A stretch of DNA of 64,000 nt from a bacterium HR40 (GTDB lineage Bacteria; Pseudomonadota; Alphaproteobacteria; Geminicoccales; Geminicoccaceae). Below are positions 14,953-24,376 of this stretch, piece by piece. The position numbers and the translations under genes are program-made. The stretch lies in assembly GCA_002898275.1 (NCBI GenBank), contig BEIQ01000004.1, positions 248,001 to 312,000 on the forward strand, written 5' to 3'. Numbering within the stretch: position 1 is the stretch's first letter; each line of letters opens with the position of its first letter. Under the pieces are notes generated by a model, which ran no database searches, was not told the DNA's origin, and worked only from the letters and a program-made list of their open reading frames with translations.

Positions 14953-17769
14953 ATGGCCAAGGACTATCGAGCTACCGTCTTCCTGCCGCGGACCGAGTTC
15001 GCCATGCGCGCCAATCTGCCGGGGCGCGAGCCGGGGTTCGTCGAGCGGTGGAAGCGGATCCGTCTCTACCAGCGGTTGCGTGAACGGTCGGCGGGCCGCC
15101 CGAAGTTCGTCCTCCACGACGGCCCGCCTTACGCCAATGGCCACCTGCATATGGGTACGGCCCTCAACAAGATCCTCAAGGACATCGTCAACCGCTGTCG
15201 CCAGATGCGGGGCGAGGACGCTGTCTATGTGCCCGGGTGGGATTGCCATGGTCTGCCGATCGAGTGGCAGATCGAAAAGGAGTACCGGGCGCAGGGGCGC
15301 GACAAGGACAGGGTGCCGATCATCGAGTTCCGCGCCGAGTGCCGCGCCTATGCCCAGCACTGGATCGAGGTCCAGCGGCAGGAGTTCGAGCGTCTCGGCG
15401 TGCTCGGCGACTGGGAGAACCCCTATACCACCATGGCCTTCGAGGCGGAGGCGGTGATCTTCCGCGAGCTCGGCAAGTTCCTGCTCTCGGGGTCGCTCTA
15501 CCGCGGCCGCAAGGCGGTGCTCTGGTCGGTGGTCGAGAAGACGGCTCTCGCCGAGGCCGAGGTCGAATACCGCGACGTCGTCTCGCCCACGGTCTGGGTG
15601 CGTTTTCCCGTCACCCGGCCGTCGCGGCCGGAGCTCGCCGACGCGGCGGTGGTGATCTGGACCACCACTCCCTGGACGCTGCCGGCCAATCGCGCCGTCG
15701 CCTATGGCGAAGGCATCGACTACGCGGTGATCGAGGTCGAGAGGGTGGCCGAGGGCAGCTTGGCCCGACCGGGCGAGCGGCTGGTGCTCGCCATCGCGCG
15801 CGTTGCCGATACGGCAGAACAGGCGGGCATCCTCGTCTGGCACGAGCGGGCGCGGCTTTCCGGACGGGAGCTGGCCGGGACGGTGCTCGCCCATCCGTTG
15901 CGTGGCCATGCCGGCGGCTACGACTTCGCGGTGCCGATGCTGCCGGCGGATTTCGTCGCGGCCGAGGAGGGCACGGGCCTCGTCCATGTCGCCCCGTCGC
16001 ATGGTGCGGAAGATTTCGAGCTCGGCCAGAGGTACGGGCTCGAGGTCCCCGACACGGTGGCCGAGGACGGCCTCTATACCGAGGCCGTCCCGGGTTTTGC
16101 CGGCATCCATGTGTTCGAGGCCGAAGGCCCCGTGGTCGAAGCGCTGATCGCTCACGGCGCGTTGCTCGCCCGCGGTCGGCTGCGGCACGCCTATCCGCAC
16201 AGCTGGCGGTCCAAGGCGCCCCTCATCTTCCGTGCGACCGCCCAGTGGTTCATCCCCATGGACGGGCCCGACGGGCTGCGCGCCCGGGCCCTCGCGGCCA
16301 TCGATGCCACCCGCTGGATTCCGGAGAGCAGCCGGGCGCGCATCCGCGCCATGGTGGAGACCCGCCCCGATTGGTGCATTTCCCGTCAGCGCGCCTGGGG
16401 CGTCCCGATCGCCGTGTTCGTGCACCGCCAGACGGGAGAGGTGCTGCGCGACCCCGAGGTGGTCGAACGCATCGCCCGCGCCTTCGAGGAGGAGGGAGCG
16501 GACGCTTGGTGGACGCGCGACCCGCAGGAGTTCCTGGGGGAGCGTTACCGCGCCGAGGACTATGAGAAGGTGAACGACATCCTCGACGTGTGGTTCGATT
16601 CGGGTTCGACTCACGCCTTCGTGCTGGAACGCCGGCCCGAGCTCCAATGGCCGGCCTCGCTCTATCTGGAAGGCTCGGATCAGCACCGCGGCTGGTTCCA
16701 GAGCTCGCTGCTGGAGTCCTGTGGCACGCGCGGTCGAGCCCCCTACGAGGCGGTACTCACCCACGGCTTCGTCGTCGATGCCGAAGGTCGAAAGATGTCG
16801 AAGTCCCTCGGCAATGTGATCTCGCCCCTCGATCTCATGAAGACGCACGGTGCCGATATCCTGCGGCTGTGGGTGGCGAGCTCGGATTATGCCGAGGACA
16901 TGCGCATCGGCGACGCCATCCTCGAAGGTCAGGCCGATGCCTACCGGCGGCTTCGGAACACCCTGCGCTACCTGCTCGGCAGCCTCGCCGGCTTCGACCC
17001 GAGCGAACGGCTCGCCGTCGAGGCGATGCCGGAGCTCGAGCGCTGGGTGCTGCATCGGCTGTGGGAGCTGGACGAGCTGCGGGCGCGGGCGATCGAGGCC
17101 TACGACTTCCAGCGGTTCTACAGCGCCCTGCACAATTTCTGCGCCACCGACCTCTCCGCTTTCTATTTCGACATCCGCAAGGACTCGCTCTACTGCGATC
17201 GGCCGGACAGTCCGCGCCGGCGCGCCGCCCGCACCGTCTTCGACATCCTCTTCGAGACTTTGGTGCGGTGGCTCGCTCCGGTCCTGGTCTTCACCGCCGA
17301 GGAGGCTTTCCTGACCCGCCACCCGTCGGCGGACGGCAGTGTCCATCTCGAACAGTTCCCCGAGATCCCTGCCGTCTGGCGGGACGAAGCGCTCGCCCGC
17401 CGCTGGGAACGCATCCGGCGGGTACGGCGGGTGATCACCGGGGCGCTCGAGCGGGAACGCAAGGAGAAGCGGATCGGCGCGAGCCTCCTCGCGGCCCCGC
17501 TCGTGTGGCTGACGGCCGAGGACGCCGAGGCCCTCGGTGGCGTCGATCTCGCCGAACTCGCCATCACGAGCGGGATCGAGCTTCGGGTGGGAGAGCCGCC
17601 GGCGGAAGCGTTTCGGCTGGAGGAGGTGCCCGGGGTCGGGGTCGTCGTGCGCCTCGCCCAGGGCCGCAAGTGCGCGCGCTGCTGGCAGGTACGCCGCGAT
17701 GTCGATGCCGCGAGCGAGCTGTGCCCGCGTTGTGCCGACGCGGTGGCCGCCTTCGAGCCGGCGAGCTGA
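14953..17769 (+). CDS. ileS: Isoleucyl-tRNA synthetase
   Basis: 938 residues, class I synthetase charging tRNA-Ile. The HIGH motif reads GHLHMG in YANGHLHMGTALNKILKD, the KMSKS loop is present as GRKMSKSLGNV, and the CP1 editing domain has the TTPWTLPANRA segment. The tryptophan-rich catalytic core LYLEGSDQHRGWFQSSLL is standard. The C-terminal zinc module has paired cysteines CARCW and CPRC. Length and architecture correspond to the bacterial IleS1 type. It lies between ribF and lspA, the usual alphaproteobacterial order, with 6 bp to lspA. Confidence 0.98.
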   Translation: MAKDYRATVFLPRTEFAMRANLPGREPGFVERWKRIRLYQRLRERSAGRPKFVLHDGPPYANGHLHMGTALNKILKDIVNRCRQMRGEDAVYVPGWDCHGLPIEWQIEKEYRAQGRDKDRVPIIEFRAECRAYAQHWIEVQRQEFERLGVLGDWENPYTTMAFEAEAVIFRELGKFLLSGSLYRGRKAVLWSVVEKTALAEAEVEYRDVVSPTVWVRFPVTRPSRPELADAAVVIWTTTPWTLPANRAVAYGEGIDYAVIEVERVAEGSLARPGERLVLAIARVADTAEQAGILVWHERARLSGRELAGTVLAHPLRGHAGGYDFAVPMLPADFVAAEEGTGLVHVAPSHGAEDFELGQRYGLEVPDTVAEDGLYTEAVPGFAGIHVFEAEGPVVEALIAHGALLARGRLRHAYPHSWRSKAPLIFRATAQWFIPMDGPDGLRARALAAIDATRWIPESSRARIRAMVETRPDWCISRQRAWGVPIAVFVHRQTGEVLRDPEVVERIARAFEEEGADAWWTRDPQEFLGERYRAEDYEKVNDILDVWFDSGSTHAFVLERRPELQWPASLYLEGSDQHRGWFQSSLLESCGTRGRAPYEAVLTHGFVVDAEGRKMSKSLGNVISPLDLMKTHGADILRLWVASSDYAEDMRIGDAILEGQADAYRRLRNTLRYLLGSLAGFDPSERLAVEAMPELERWVLHRLWELDELRARAIEAYDFQRFYSALHNFCATDLSAFYFDIRKDSLYCDRPDSPRRRAARTVFDILFETLVRWLAPVLVFTAEEAFLTRHPSADGSVHLEQFPEIPAVWRDEALARRWERIRRVRRVITGALERERKEKRIGASLLAAPLVWLTAEDAEALGGVDLAELAITSGIELRVGEPPAEAFRLEEVPGVGVVVRLAQGRKCARCWQVRRDVDAASELCPRCADAVAAFEPAS

Positions 17770-17775
17770 CGCACG

Positions 17776-18273
17776 ATGCGGATCAAAGCCGCTCAGGCCA
17801 CGACGATCGCGGCGGGGGTGCTGGTCCTCGACCAGGCGAGCAAAGGGCTCGTGCTGGCGAATCTGGAACCGGGACAGGTGATCGAGGTGCTGCCGTTCTT
17901 CAACTTGGTCCTGGTGTGGAATCGCGGTGTGAGCTTCGGCCTCTTCTCCCAGCTCGGGGCGGCACTCCCCTGGGTGCTGGTGGCCATAGCGCTCCTCGTC
18001 ATCGGCCTGCTCCTCCTGTGGTTCCGGCGAGAACAGGCGCTGTGGCCGCGCCTCGCCATTGCCCTCGTGCTCGGCGGCGCTGGCGGCAATGTCCTCGACC
18101 GGATCCGGTTCGGGGCGGTCGTCGACTTTCTCGACTTCCACCTTGGCGATTGGCATTGGCCGGCGTTCAATCTGGCCGATACCGCGGTGGTGTGCGGGGC
18201 CGCTGTGCTGCTGCTCGAAAATCTGCTGCCGCGCACCCATCTGGTGCGATCGACCGGGAGGAACGGTTCGTGA
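17776..18273 (+). CDS. lspA: Lipoprotein signal peptidase (signal peptidase II)
   Basis: 165 residues, four transmembrane helices, aspartyl protease that removes signal peptides from prolipoproteins at the inner membrane. Conserved regions: VLDQASKGLV, NLVLVWNRGVSFGLF, GGNVLDRIRFGAVVDFLDF with the first catalytic Asp, and FNLADTAVVCGA with the second. The next gene encodes a lipoprotein that would be its substrate, and the two overlap as GTGA, so they are co-translated. Confidence 0.97.
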   Translation: MRIKAAQATTIAAGVLVLDQASKGLVLANLEPGQVIEVLPFFNLVLVWNRGVSFGLFSQLGAALPWVLVAIALLVIGLLLLWFRREQALWPRLAIALVLGGAGGNVLDRIRFGAVVDFLDFHLGDWHWPAFNLADTAVVCGAAVLLLENLLPRTHLVRSTGRNGS

Positions 18274-18803
18274 CCGGACGCACGACGGCACTGGCCACGG
18301 TGGCGATGGCGGCGATCCTGCTCGCGGGCTGCGGCGGCAGCCTGCAGCGCAGTCTGGGGTTGGAGCGGCCGGTTCCCGATGAATTCGCGGTGGTGCGACG
18401 GGCGCCGCTCACGATGCCGCCGTCTCTGACCCTTCCCGAGCCGGGATCGCGGCCCGCTCCGCGTCAGGATGTGGCGGTGGCGGCGCGCGAGGCCCTGGTG
18501 GGCAAAACCCCGGAACAGCCGGCGACCCTGAGCCCGGGCGAACGGGCGTTGGTCGCGGCGGTGCGGGCCGAGGCCGACCCGGACATTCGTCGCCGACTGC
18601 TCGAGGAGAGCAGCGAATTCGTCGATCTCGACCGCAATAGCTTCCTCTTCGTCTTGGGATTCCAAAAGCCGATGTTCGAACCCAAGGGCGAGCCGCTCGA
18701 CCCGGTGGCCGAGGCCGAGAGGCTGCAGCGGGAGGGACGCGCGCGCAGAGTGGTGACCATTCGCAGCGGCAGCGAACCCTTACCGGGTGGCAACGGGTCG
18801 TGA
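18270..18803 (+). CDS. DUF3035-like lipoprotein
   Basis: 177 residues. The signal peptide ends in a lipobox LLAGC (GCGGSLQRSLGLE follows), so the protein is lipidated on Cys. DEFAVVRRAPLTMPPSLTLP and the downstream Pro-rich segment match the DUF3035 group found after lspA in alphaproteobacteria. The rest is soluble with a helical acidic region (RRLLEESSEFVDLDRNSFL). Function of the family is unknown. GTG at 18270 overlaps the lspA stop and GTG 18800 of the next gene overlaps its own stop, so it is embedded in a coupled operon with two M16 peptidases. An outer- or inner-membrane partner of those peptidases is possible. Confidence 0.82.
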   Translation: MTGRTTALATVAMAAILLAGCGGSLQRSLGLERPVPDEFAVVRRAPLTMPPSLTLPEPGSRPAPRQDVAVAAREALVGKTPEQPATLSPGERALVAAVRAEADPDIRRRLLEESSEFVDLDRNSFLFVLGFQKPMFEPKGEPLDPVAEAERLQREGRARRVVTIRSGSEPLPGGNGS

Positions 18804-20143
18804 GAAGGGGGGCGATCGTGGTGGCGAGCACGCTGCTCCTCGCGGCACCTGCCGAAGGTGCGGCGGGTCTGTTCCATCCCACCAGCTTTACCCTCGACAA
18901 TGGCATGCAGGTGGTGGTGGTGGAAAACCATCGGGCTCCGGTCGTTGCCCACTGGGTGTGGTACCGGGTGGGGACGGCGGATAGCCCACCCGGCAAATCC
19001 GGCCTGCCGCACTATCTCGAACATCTGATGTTCAAGGGGACGGAGAAGATCCCACCGGGAGAATTCTCGAAGATCGTCGCTCGTCACGGCGGCAACGACA
19101 ATGCCATGACGAGCTATGACTTCACCGCCTACTTCCAAATGATTGCCAAGGATCGGCTGGGCATGGTCATGGAGATGGAGGCGGACCGTATGGTCAATCT
19201 CCGTCTGACCGAACAGGACGCCCGGACCGAGCGCGACGTGATCCTCGAGGAACGACGCATGCGGGTCGACAACGAGCCAGCCGCCGTGCTCGGTGAACAG
19301 GTCGCCGCGGTCCAGTATCTGAACCATCCCTATCGGCTGCCGGTGATCGGCTGGTTCCACGAGATCGAGAGCTATACCCGCGAAGATGCCTATGCCTTCT
19401 ATCGGGATTGGTACGCGCCCAACAATGCCATTCTCGTGGTGGTGGGGGATGTGACGGCCGACGAGGTGAGGGAACTCGCCGAAAAGACCTACGGCCGCAA
19501 CCCGCCGCGGCCGGTCCCGGAGCGCCGGCGCCTGGCCGAGCCACCGCAGCGGGCGGAACGGCTGGTCGAGGTGCGCGACGCGCGCGTCCGTCAGCCGAGC
19601 GTGGTCGTTTCCTATCTCGCTCCGAGCTACGTGAGCGAGGGCCGCGAGCATGCCTATGCGCTCGAGGTGCTCTCGGAGCTTTTGGGCTCCGGCACCACGA
19701 GCCGGCTCTATCGTGCCCTCGTCGTCGATCGTGGCATCGCTGCGGGTGCGAGCACGTTCTATCGCGGTGCCAGCCTCGACCCTACCACCTTCCGCATCGA
19801 TGCCAGCCCGCGACCGGGGGTCGAGCTCGCCGAGGTGGAGAAGGCGCTCGACGAGGAGATCGCGAAGCTCCTCTCGGAAGGGGTGAGCGAAGAAGAGGTG
19901 GAACGGGTGAAGCGACGGATGCTCGCCGAGGCCGTCTACGCCCGCGACTCCCTCTCGGGAGTGGCGAGGATCTTCGGCGTGGCGCTCACCACCGGCCAGA
20001 CGGTCGAGGATGTCGAGGCCTGGCCCGAGCGCATCCGGGCCGTCACCCGCGAGCAGGTCGAGGCTGCAGCGCGGGCGGTGCTGGTGCGCGAGCGGGCGGT
20101 GCGGGGCAGGCTCCTTCCGGTTGCCGACGAGGTCAGAAGGTGA
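18800..20143 (+). CDS. M16 zinc peptidase, catalytic subunit type
   Basis: 447 residues with an N-terminal signal sequence (VVASTLLLAAPAEGAAG), so likely periplasmic. The inverted zinc motif HxxEH is intact in LPHYLEHLMFKGT, and the distal Glu lies in the ARTERDVILEERRMR segment. The second half has the M16 C-terminal fold (SELLGSGTTSRLYRALVVDRGIAAGAS). Such proteins degrade small peptides, and in alphaproteobacteria they come as an active/inactive pair like the mitochondrial processing peptidase. GTG start overlaps the lipoprotein stop; the 3' end overlaps the inactive partner as GTGA. Substrate unknown. Confidence 0.93.
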   Translation: MRRGAIVVASTLLLAAPAEGAAGLFHPTSFTLDNGMQVVVVENHRAPVVAHWVWYRVGTADSPPGKSGLPHYLEHLMFKGTEKIPPGEFSKIVARHGGNDNAMTSYDFTAYFQMIAKDRLGMVMEMEADRMVNLRLTEQDARTERDVILEERRMRVDNEPAAVLGEQVAAVQYLNHPYRLPVIGWFHEIESYTREDAYAFYRDWYAPNNAILVVVGDVTADEVRELAEKTYGRNPPRPVPERRRLAEPPQRAERLVEVRDARVRQPSVVVSYLAPSYVSEGREHAYALEVLSELLGSGTTSRLYRALVVDRGIAAGASTFYRGASLDPTTFRIDASPRPGVELAEVEKALDEEIAKLLSEGVSEEEVERVKRRMLAEAVYARDSLSGVARIFGVALTTGQTVEDVEAWPERIRAVTREQVEAAARAVLVRERAVRGRLLPVADEVRR

Positions 20144-21486
20144 GCCTCCGCCTCGACCGACGCCGCTTCCTCTCTTCCTGCCTCATGGGAGCTAGCCTGT
20201 TGCTTGCCGGAACCCGAACGGGCCAACCCGCTGCGCCGGTCGAGGAGGTGGTCGGCGCCACCGGAGTGCGGGCGTGGCTTCTGCGCGAGCCCTCCATTCC
20301 CTTCGTCTCCGTCGCCTTCCGCTTCGAAGGGGGTGGCGCCCACGACCCCGAGGGGCTCGACGGTCTCACCTATCTCGCCTCCGGACTGTTGGACGAGGGC
20401 GCTGGTCCCTACGACAGCAAGGCCTTTCGCTCGGCCCTCGAGGACAATGCCATCCGGCTCTCCTTCGATGCCGACCGCGACGCTCTGACGGGCGGTCTCA
20501 AGACCCTCAACGACACCCGCGAGCTCGCCTTCGAGCTCCTCCGGCTCGCCCTCACCGAGCCGCGCTTCGACGAGGAGCCGGTCGAGCGCATTCGCCAGCA
20601 AGTGATGGCCGAGCTCCGTCGGCGCGAAACCGATCCCGACTACCGTTCCGGCCGCGCGTGGTTCGCCCGCGCCTTCGCCGGCCATCCCTACGCCCGCCCA
20701 ACCCGAGGTACGCCGGACACCATCGCCCGCATCGGGATCCCCCACTTGCGCCAGTTCGCCGCCACGCGCCTGTCCCGCGACAATCTCGTCATCGGAGTGG
20801 CCGGCGACATCACGCCCCGAGAGCTCGCGCCGCTGCTCGATCGCACCTTCGGCGCGCTGCCCCCGGCCGCCCAGCTGCCCATGGTGCCCCCCGCCCGACC
20901 GGCGACGGGCGGAGTCGTCGTCGAGCGCATGGCCATTCCGCAGAGTGTCGTCACCTTCGGCCACGCCGGCATCGACCGTCACGATCCCGATTACTATGCC
21001 GCCTACGTCGCCAACTATATCCTCGGCGGAGGAGGCTTTAGCTCGCGCCTCACGAACGAGATCCGCGAGAAGCGCGGTCTCGCCTATTCCGTGTACTCCT
21101 ATCTCTACGACAGCCGCTACGCTCCCTTGTGGCTCGGCGGGGTCGCCACCCGCAACGACCAGGTGGCCACCTCGATCGAGCTCGTCGAGCGCGAGGCAGC
21201 GCGGATGGCAGCAGGCGAACTGGCGGAACAGGAGCTCGTCGACGCCAAGACCTATCTCACCGGCTCCTTCCCCCTCCGGCTCACCTCCAACGACCGCATC
21301 GCCGAGATGCTGGTCGCCATGCAGGCCCAGGAGCTCGGCATCGATTATCTCGACAAGCGCAACGGCTACATCGAGGCGGTCACCCTCGCCGATACGCGTC
21401 GCGCCGCGGCGCGGCTCTTCGCCGGCCCCATCCTGTTCAGCGTCGTCGGTGACCCGGTGGGTCTCGAGGATCGGCTGACGCCATGA
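20140..21486 (+). CDS. M16 peptidase-like protein without zinc motif (inactive partner)
   Basis: 448 residues. The N terminus LRLDRRRFLSSCLMGASLLL has a twin-arginine-like motif. The M16 fold is clear (NYILGGGGFSSRLTNEIREKRGLAYSVYS), but the position of HxxEH reads GLTYLASGLLDEG, with no zinc ligands. Pairs of one active and one inactive M16 subunit are known from mitochondrial MPP and from bacterial YmxG/PqqL-like pairs. The GTG start overlaps the stop of the active partner and its own stop overlaps mutL as ATGA, so equal expression is likely. A structural or substrate-binding role in a heterodimer is inferred. Confidence 0.9.
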   Translation: MSLRLDRRRFLSSCLMGASLLLAGTRTGQPAAPVEEVVGATGVRAWLLREPSIPFVSVAFRFEGGGAHDPEGLDGLTYLASGLLDEGAGPYDSKAFRSALEDNAIRLSFDADRDALTGGLKTLNDTRELAFELLRLALTEPRFDEEPVERIRQQVMAELRRRETDPDYRSGRAWFARAFAGHPYARPTRGTPDTIARIGIPHLRQFAATRLSRDNLVIGVAGDITPRELAPLLDRTFGALPPAAQLPMVPPARPATGGVVVERMAIPQSVVTFGHAGIDRHDPDYYAAYVANYILGGGGFSSRLTNEIREKRGLAYSVYSYLYDSRYAPLWLGGVATRNDQVATSIELVEREAARMAAGELAEQELVDAKTYLTGSFPLRLTSNDRIAEMLVAMQAQELGIDYLDKRNGYIEAVTLADTRRAAARLFAGPILFSVVGDPVGLEDRLTP

Positions 21487-23279
21487 GCCCGATCCGCCGG
21501 CTGCCGGATCGCATCGTCAATCGCATCGCGGCGGGCGAGGTGGTCGAACGGCCGGCGTCGGTGGTCAAGGAACTGGTGGAGAACGCCATCGACGCCGGCG
21601 CGCGGCGCATCGCGGTGGCGCTCGAAGAGGGCGGTCGACGGCTCGTGCTGGTGGAGGACGACGGGTGCGGGATCCCCGAGGCCGAGCTGCCGCTCGCCCT
21701 CGAGCGCCACGCCACGTCGAAGCTCGACGACGAGCAGCTCCTGCGCATCACCACTCTGGGTTTCCGCGGCGAGGCGCTGCCGTCCATTGCCGCCGTGTCC
21801 CGCTTCACCCTGACCAGTCGCACCCGCGGTGCGCCCCATGCCGCGCGCATCCGCGCCGAAGCCGGACGCCTGTCGGGGGTGGAGCCGGCAGCCGGCCCGC
21901 TGGGGACCCGGGTCGAGGTGCGGGACCTTTTCTTCGCCACTCCCGCCCGGCTCGCCTTCCTCAAGGGAGAGCGGAGCGAGACACGCATGGCGCGGGCCGT
22001 CGTCGAACGGCTCGCCCTCGCCCGCCCCGACATCGCCTTCCGTCTCTCGGCCGACGGGCGATCGCTGCTCGATCTGCCCGCCGAGCCGCTGGCCGCAGCC
22101 ACTCCGTCGCTCGACCGCGCGGCGCGCATCATCGGCCGCGACTTCGTCGAGGCGGCGATCATCGTCGAGGCGGAAGCGAAGGGTTTGCGTCTCTCCGGCG
22201 TGCTGTCGCTGCCGACGCTTTCCCGCAACCACCTCCAGGATCAGCATCTGTTCGTCAATGGCCGGCCGGTGCGCGATCCGCTGTTGGGCAGCTGCCTGCG
22301 GGCCGCCTACGGCGACCTCTTGCCCCATGACCGTCAGCCGGTCGGGGTATTGTTCCTCTGCCTGCCGCCGGAGCGGGTCGATGTCAACGTTCACCCGCAG
22401 AAGAGCGAGGTCCGCTTCCGCGAGCCCGATGTGGTGCGGGGCCTCGTCATCGGAGCCGTGCGCCGGGCGCTCGCCGAGCATGGCCACCGCAGTGCCGCCC
22501 GCCTGCCCCTCGGGGCGGGACGGCGGGGCTTCCAGTCCGCGGCGATGCGATCTCCCTCGCGCTCGTCGATGTCACCTGCGCGGGCAGCCAGTCCCGCTGG
22601 TCTTGCCGAGGCGTCCGCGCCTTTCGACGGCGCGCCGCCGCCGAGCCTCGAACCGGCGAGCACCAGCGCGGCTCCAGCGCTCGCCGGCGAGGACCCAGGG
22701 CCGCTCGGCCGGGCGCTCGGCTGCCTGCACGACACCTGGATCGTGGCCCAGAGTGCGGACGGGCTGGTGCTCGTCGACCAGCACGCGGCGCACGAGCGGA
22801 TCGTCTACGAACGGCTCAAACAGCAACTGCGAGCGGGTGGGGTGGCCCGCCAGCTCCTCCTCGTGCCCCAGGTGGTGGAACTGCCAGCGGCGGTGCGCGA
22901 GGTGCTGCTCGCCCGAGCGGCCGAGCTCGCGGAACTGGGGCTGGCCATCGACGGGTTCGGGCCGGAGGCGGTGGTGGTGCGCGAGGTCCCGGCGTTGCTC
23001 GGGGAAGCCCCGGACATCGCCGCGCTCCTGCACGATCTCGCCCACGAACTGGCCGAGCTCGGCGAGGCGCTGTCCCTGCGCGCGCGGCTCGAGCAGGTGC
23101 TCGCCACCATCGCCTGTCACGGCAGCGTACGGGCTGGCCGCCGGCTTTCGCTCGCCGAGATGGACGCGCTCTTGCGGGCCATGGAGCGGACGCCATATTC
23201 GGCGCAGTGCAATCATGGCCGCCCGACCTGGGTGCGCCTGTCTCGGGCGGACCTCGAGAAACTGTTCGAGCGCCGCTGA
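21483..23279 (+). CDS. mutL: DNA mismatch repair protein MutL
   Basis: 598 residues. The N-terminal GHKL ATPase has NAIDAGARRI, DDGCGIP, ATSKL and TLGFRGEALPSI. A Pro/Ala/Ser-rich linker (about residues 340-400) precedes the C-terminal dimerisation domain, which carries the endonuclease metal site DQHAAHERIVYE plus ACHGSVRAG and CNHGRPTW. This makes it a nicking MutL of the non-MutH type. The ATG overlaps the preceding peptidase stop. The gene ends 51 bp before fdxA. Confidence 0.97.
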   Translation: MSPIRRLPDRIVNRIAAGEVVERPASVVKELVENAIDAGARRIAVALEEGGRRLVLVEDDGCGIPEAELPLALERHATSKLDDEQLLRITTLGFRGEALPSIAAVSRFTLTSRTRGAPHAARIRAEAGRLSGVEPAAGPLGTRVEVRDLFFATPARLAFLKGERSETRMARAVVERLALARPDIAFRLSADGRSLLDLPAEPLAAATPSLDRAARIIGRDFVEAAIIVEAEAKGLRLSGVLSLPTLSRNHLQDQHLFVNGRPVRDPLLGSCLRAAYGDLLPHDRQPVGVLFLCLPPERVDVNVHPQKSEVRFREPDVVRGLVIGAVRRALAEHGHRSAARLPLGAGRRGFQSAAMRSPSRSSMSPARAASPAGLAEASAPFDGAPPPSLEPASTSAAPALAGEDPGPLGRALGCLHDTWIVAQSADGLVLVDQHAAHERIVYERLKQQLRAGGVARQLLLVPQVVELPAAVREVLLARAAELAELGLAIDGFGPEAVVVREVPALLGEAPDIAALLHDLAHELAELGEALSLRARLEQVLATIACHGSVRAGRRLSLAEMDALLRAMERTPYSAQCNHGRPTWVRLSRADLEKLFERR

Positions 23280-23330
23280 ACGGATCGCGGCCGCGGCGGT
23301 CGCTCCCAACCCCAGCCGTGGAGATCCCAC

Positions 23331-23669
23331 ATGACCTATGTGGTCACCGAGGCGTGCATTCGCTGCAAGTACATGGACTGCGTGGAAGTGTGCCCGGTCG
23401 ACTGTTTCTACGAGGGCGAGGTCATGCTGGTGATCAATCCGGACGAATGCATCGATTGCGGCGTGTGCGAACCCGAGTGTCCAGCCGAGGCCATTTTGCC
23501 GGACACCGAACCCGAAGCCGAAAAATGGCTCGAGCTCAACCGCAAGTACAGCGCGATCTGGCCGAACATCACGCGCAAGGGCACGCCCCCGGCGGATGCC
23601 GACGAGTGGAAGGGCGTGCCCAACAAGTTCGAACGATACTTCTCGGACGCTCCCGGGAAGGGCAGCTGA
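23331..23669 (+). CDS. fdxA: 7Fe ferredoxin FdxA
   Basis: 112-residue ferredoxin with one [3Fe-4S] and one [4Fe-4S] cluster. Cys positions fit: C9, C17 and C50 for 3Fe-4S; C21, C40, C43 and C46 for 4Fe-4S; extra C12 and C25. The C-terminal extension ([20 protein letters not shown]) is standard for the Azotobacter FdI/FdxA group. An essential low-potential electron carrier in alphaproteobacteria. It lies 51 bp after mutL with a GGAGA site and faces the glutathione S-transferase gene tail to tail with 24 bp between. Confidence 0.96.
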   Translation: MTYVVTEACIRCKYMDCVEVCPVDCFYEGEVMLVINPDECIDCGVCEPECPAEAILPDTEPEAEKWLELNRKYSAIWPNITRKGTPPADADEWKGVPNKFERYFSDAPGKGS

Positions 23670-23693
23670 CGAAGGCGGTCGCCTGCCGCCTCC

Positions 23694-24320
23694 TCAGGTG
23701 ACCGGCAACATGACGTGGGTGCGGTAGGCGGGGCGCTGCTGCAGCTCGCCGAACCAGCGCCCCACATGCGGCAGATCCGGTTTCTCCACCCGGAGATTCT
23801 GGTAGCGCCAGACCGCACAGCCGAGCGGGATATCGCCCATCGTGAGCTGGTCGCCGGCGACGAACCGGCGTTCTGCCAAGTGCCGGTCGAGGATCTGCCA
23901 CAGCGAGCCGATGCGGGCGGCGGCTCGGTGCACCGCGTCCATGTCGCGGCGCTCTGGCGGGGTGCGCACCAGGTTCCAGAAGATCGGATGGAGGAGGGGT
24001 TGGAGTTCCGCGAGCTGCCAGTCCATCCAGCGATCGGCGAGGGACCGCTCGCCGGGATCCTCCGGCCACAGGCTGCCCCTGCCGTATTTCGCGGCGAGAT
24101 AGCGCACGCACGCGTTCGATTCCCACACGACCGTCTCGCCGTCGACGATCGTCGGGATCTTGCGATTGGGATTGAGGCGAGCGTATTCGGCTGTGTCGAG
24201 GTGGCCGAAGGGGCCGCCGGCGTCGATGCGCTGGTGGGGAAGCGCGAGTTCTCCCACCGTCCACATCACCTTCTGCACATTGATGGAATTGGGCCGTCCC
24301 CAGATCGCGAGCTCCGTCAT
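23694..24320 (-). CDS. Glutathione S-transferase family protein
   Basis: 208 residues. The N-terminal thioredoxin-like domain (LAIWGRPNSINVQKVMWTVGEL) has the Ser/Asn entry loop of beta- or theta-like GSTs, KIPTIVDGETVVWESNACVRYL is the glutathione-binding cis-Pro and ES motif, and the C-terminal all-helical domain follows. GGAGGAAG lies about six bases before the ATG at 24320, which sets the start; the open frame runs further upstream with no family similarity. Substrate not predictable. Sits between fdxA (convergent) and an RcdA-like gene. Confidence 0.92.
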   Translation of the reverse strand: MTELAIWGRPNSINVQKVMWTVGELALPHQRIDAGGPFGHLDTAEYARLNPNRKIPTIVDGETVVWESNACVRYLAAKYGRGSLWPEDPGERSLADRWMDWQLAELQPLLHPIFWNLVRTPPERRDMDAVHRAAARIGSLWQILDRHLAERRFVAGDQLTMGDIPLGCAVWRYQNLRVEKPDLPHVGRWFGELQQRPAYRTHVMLPVT

Positions 24321-24376
24321 CGCACTTCCTCCCCCGCTCGGCCAGCCCTCCATCGGGCGGACCGGAACACGGCCGA

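Noticed and set aside
13846-18291. Stop-free minus-strand frame of 1481 codons opposite ribF, ileS and lspA
   Set aside because: The plus-strand genes are certain by motif. The long antisense frame follows from strong GC bias at third positions, is low-complexity (Arg, Pro, Ala, His-rich) and shows no family.
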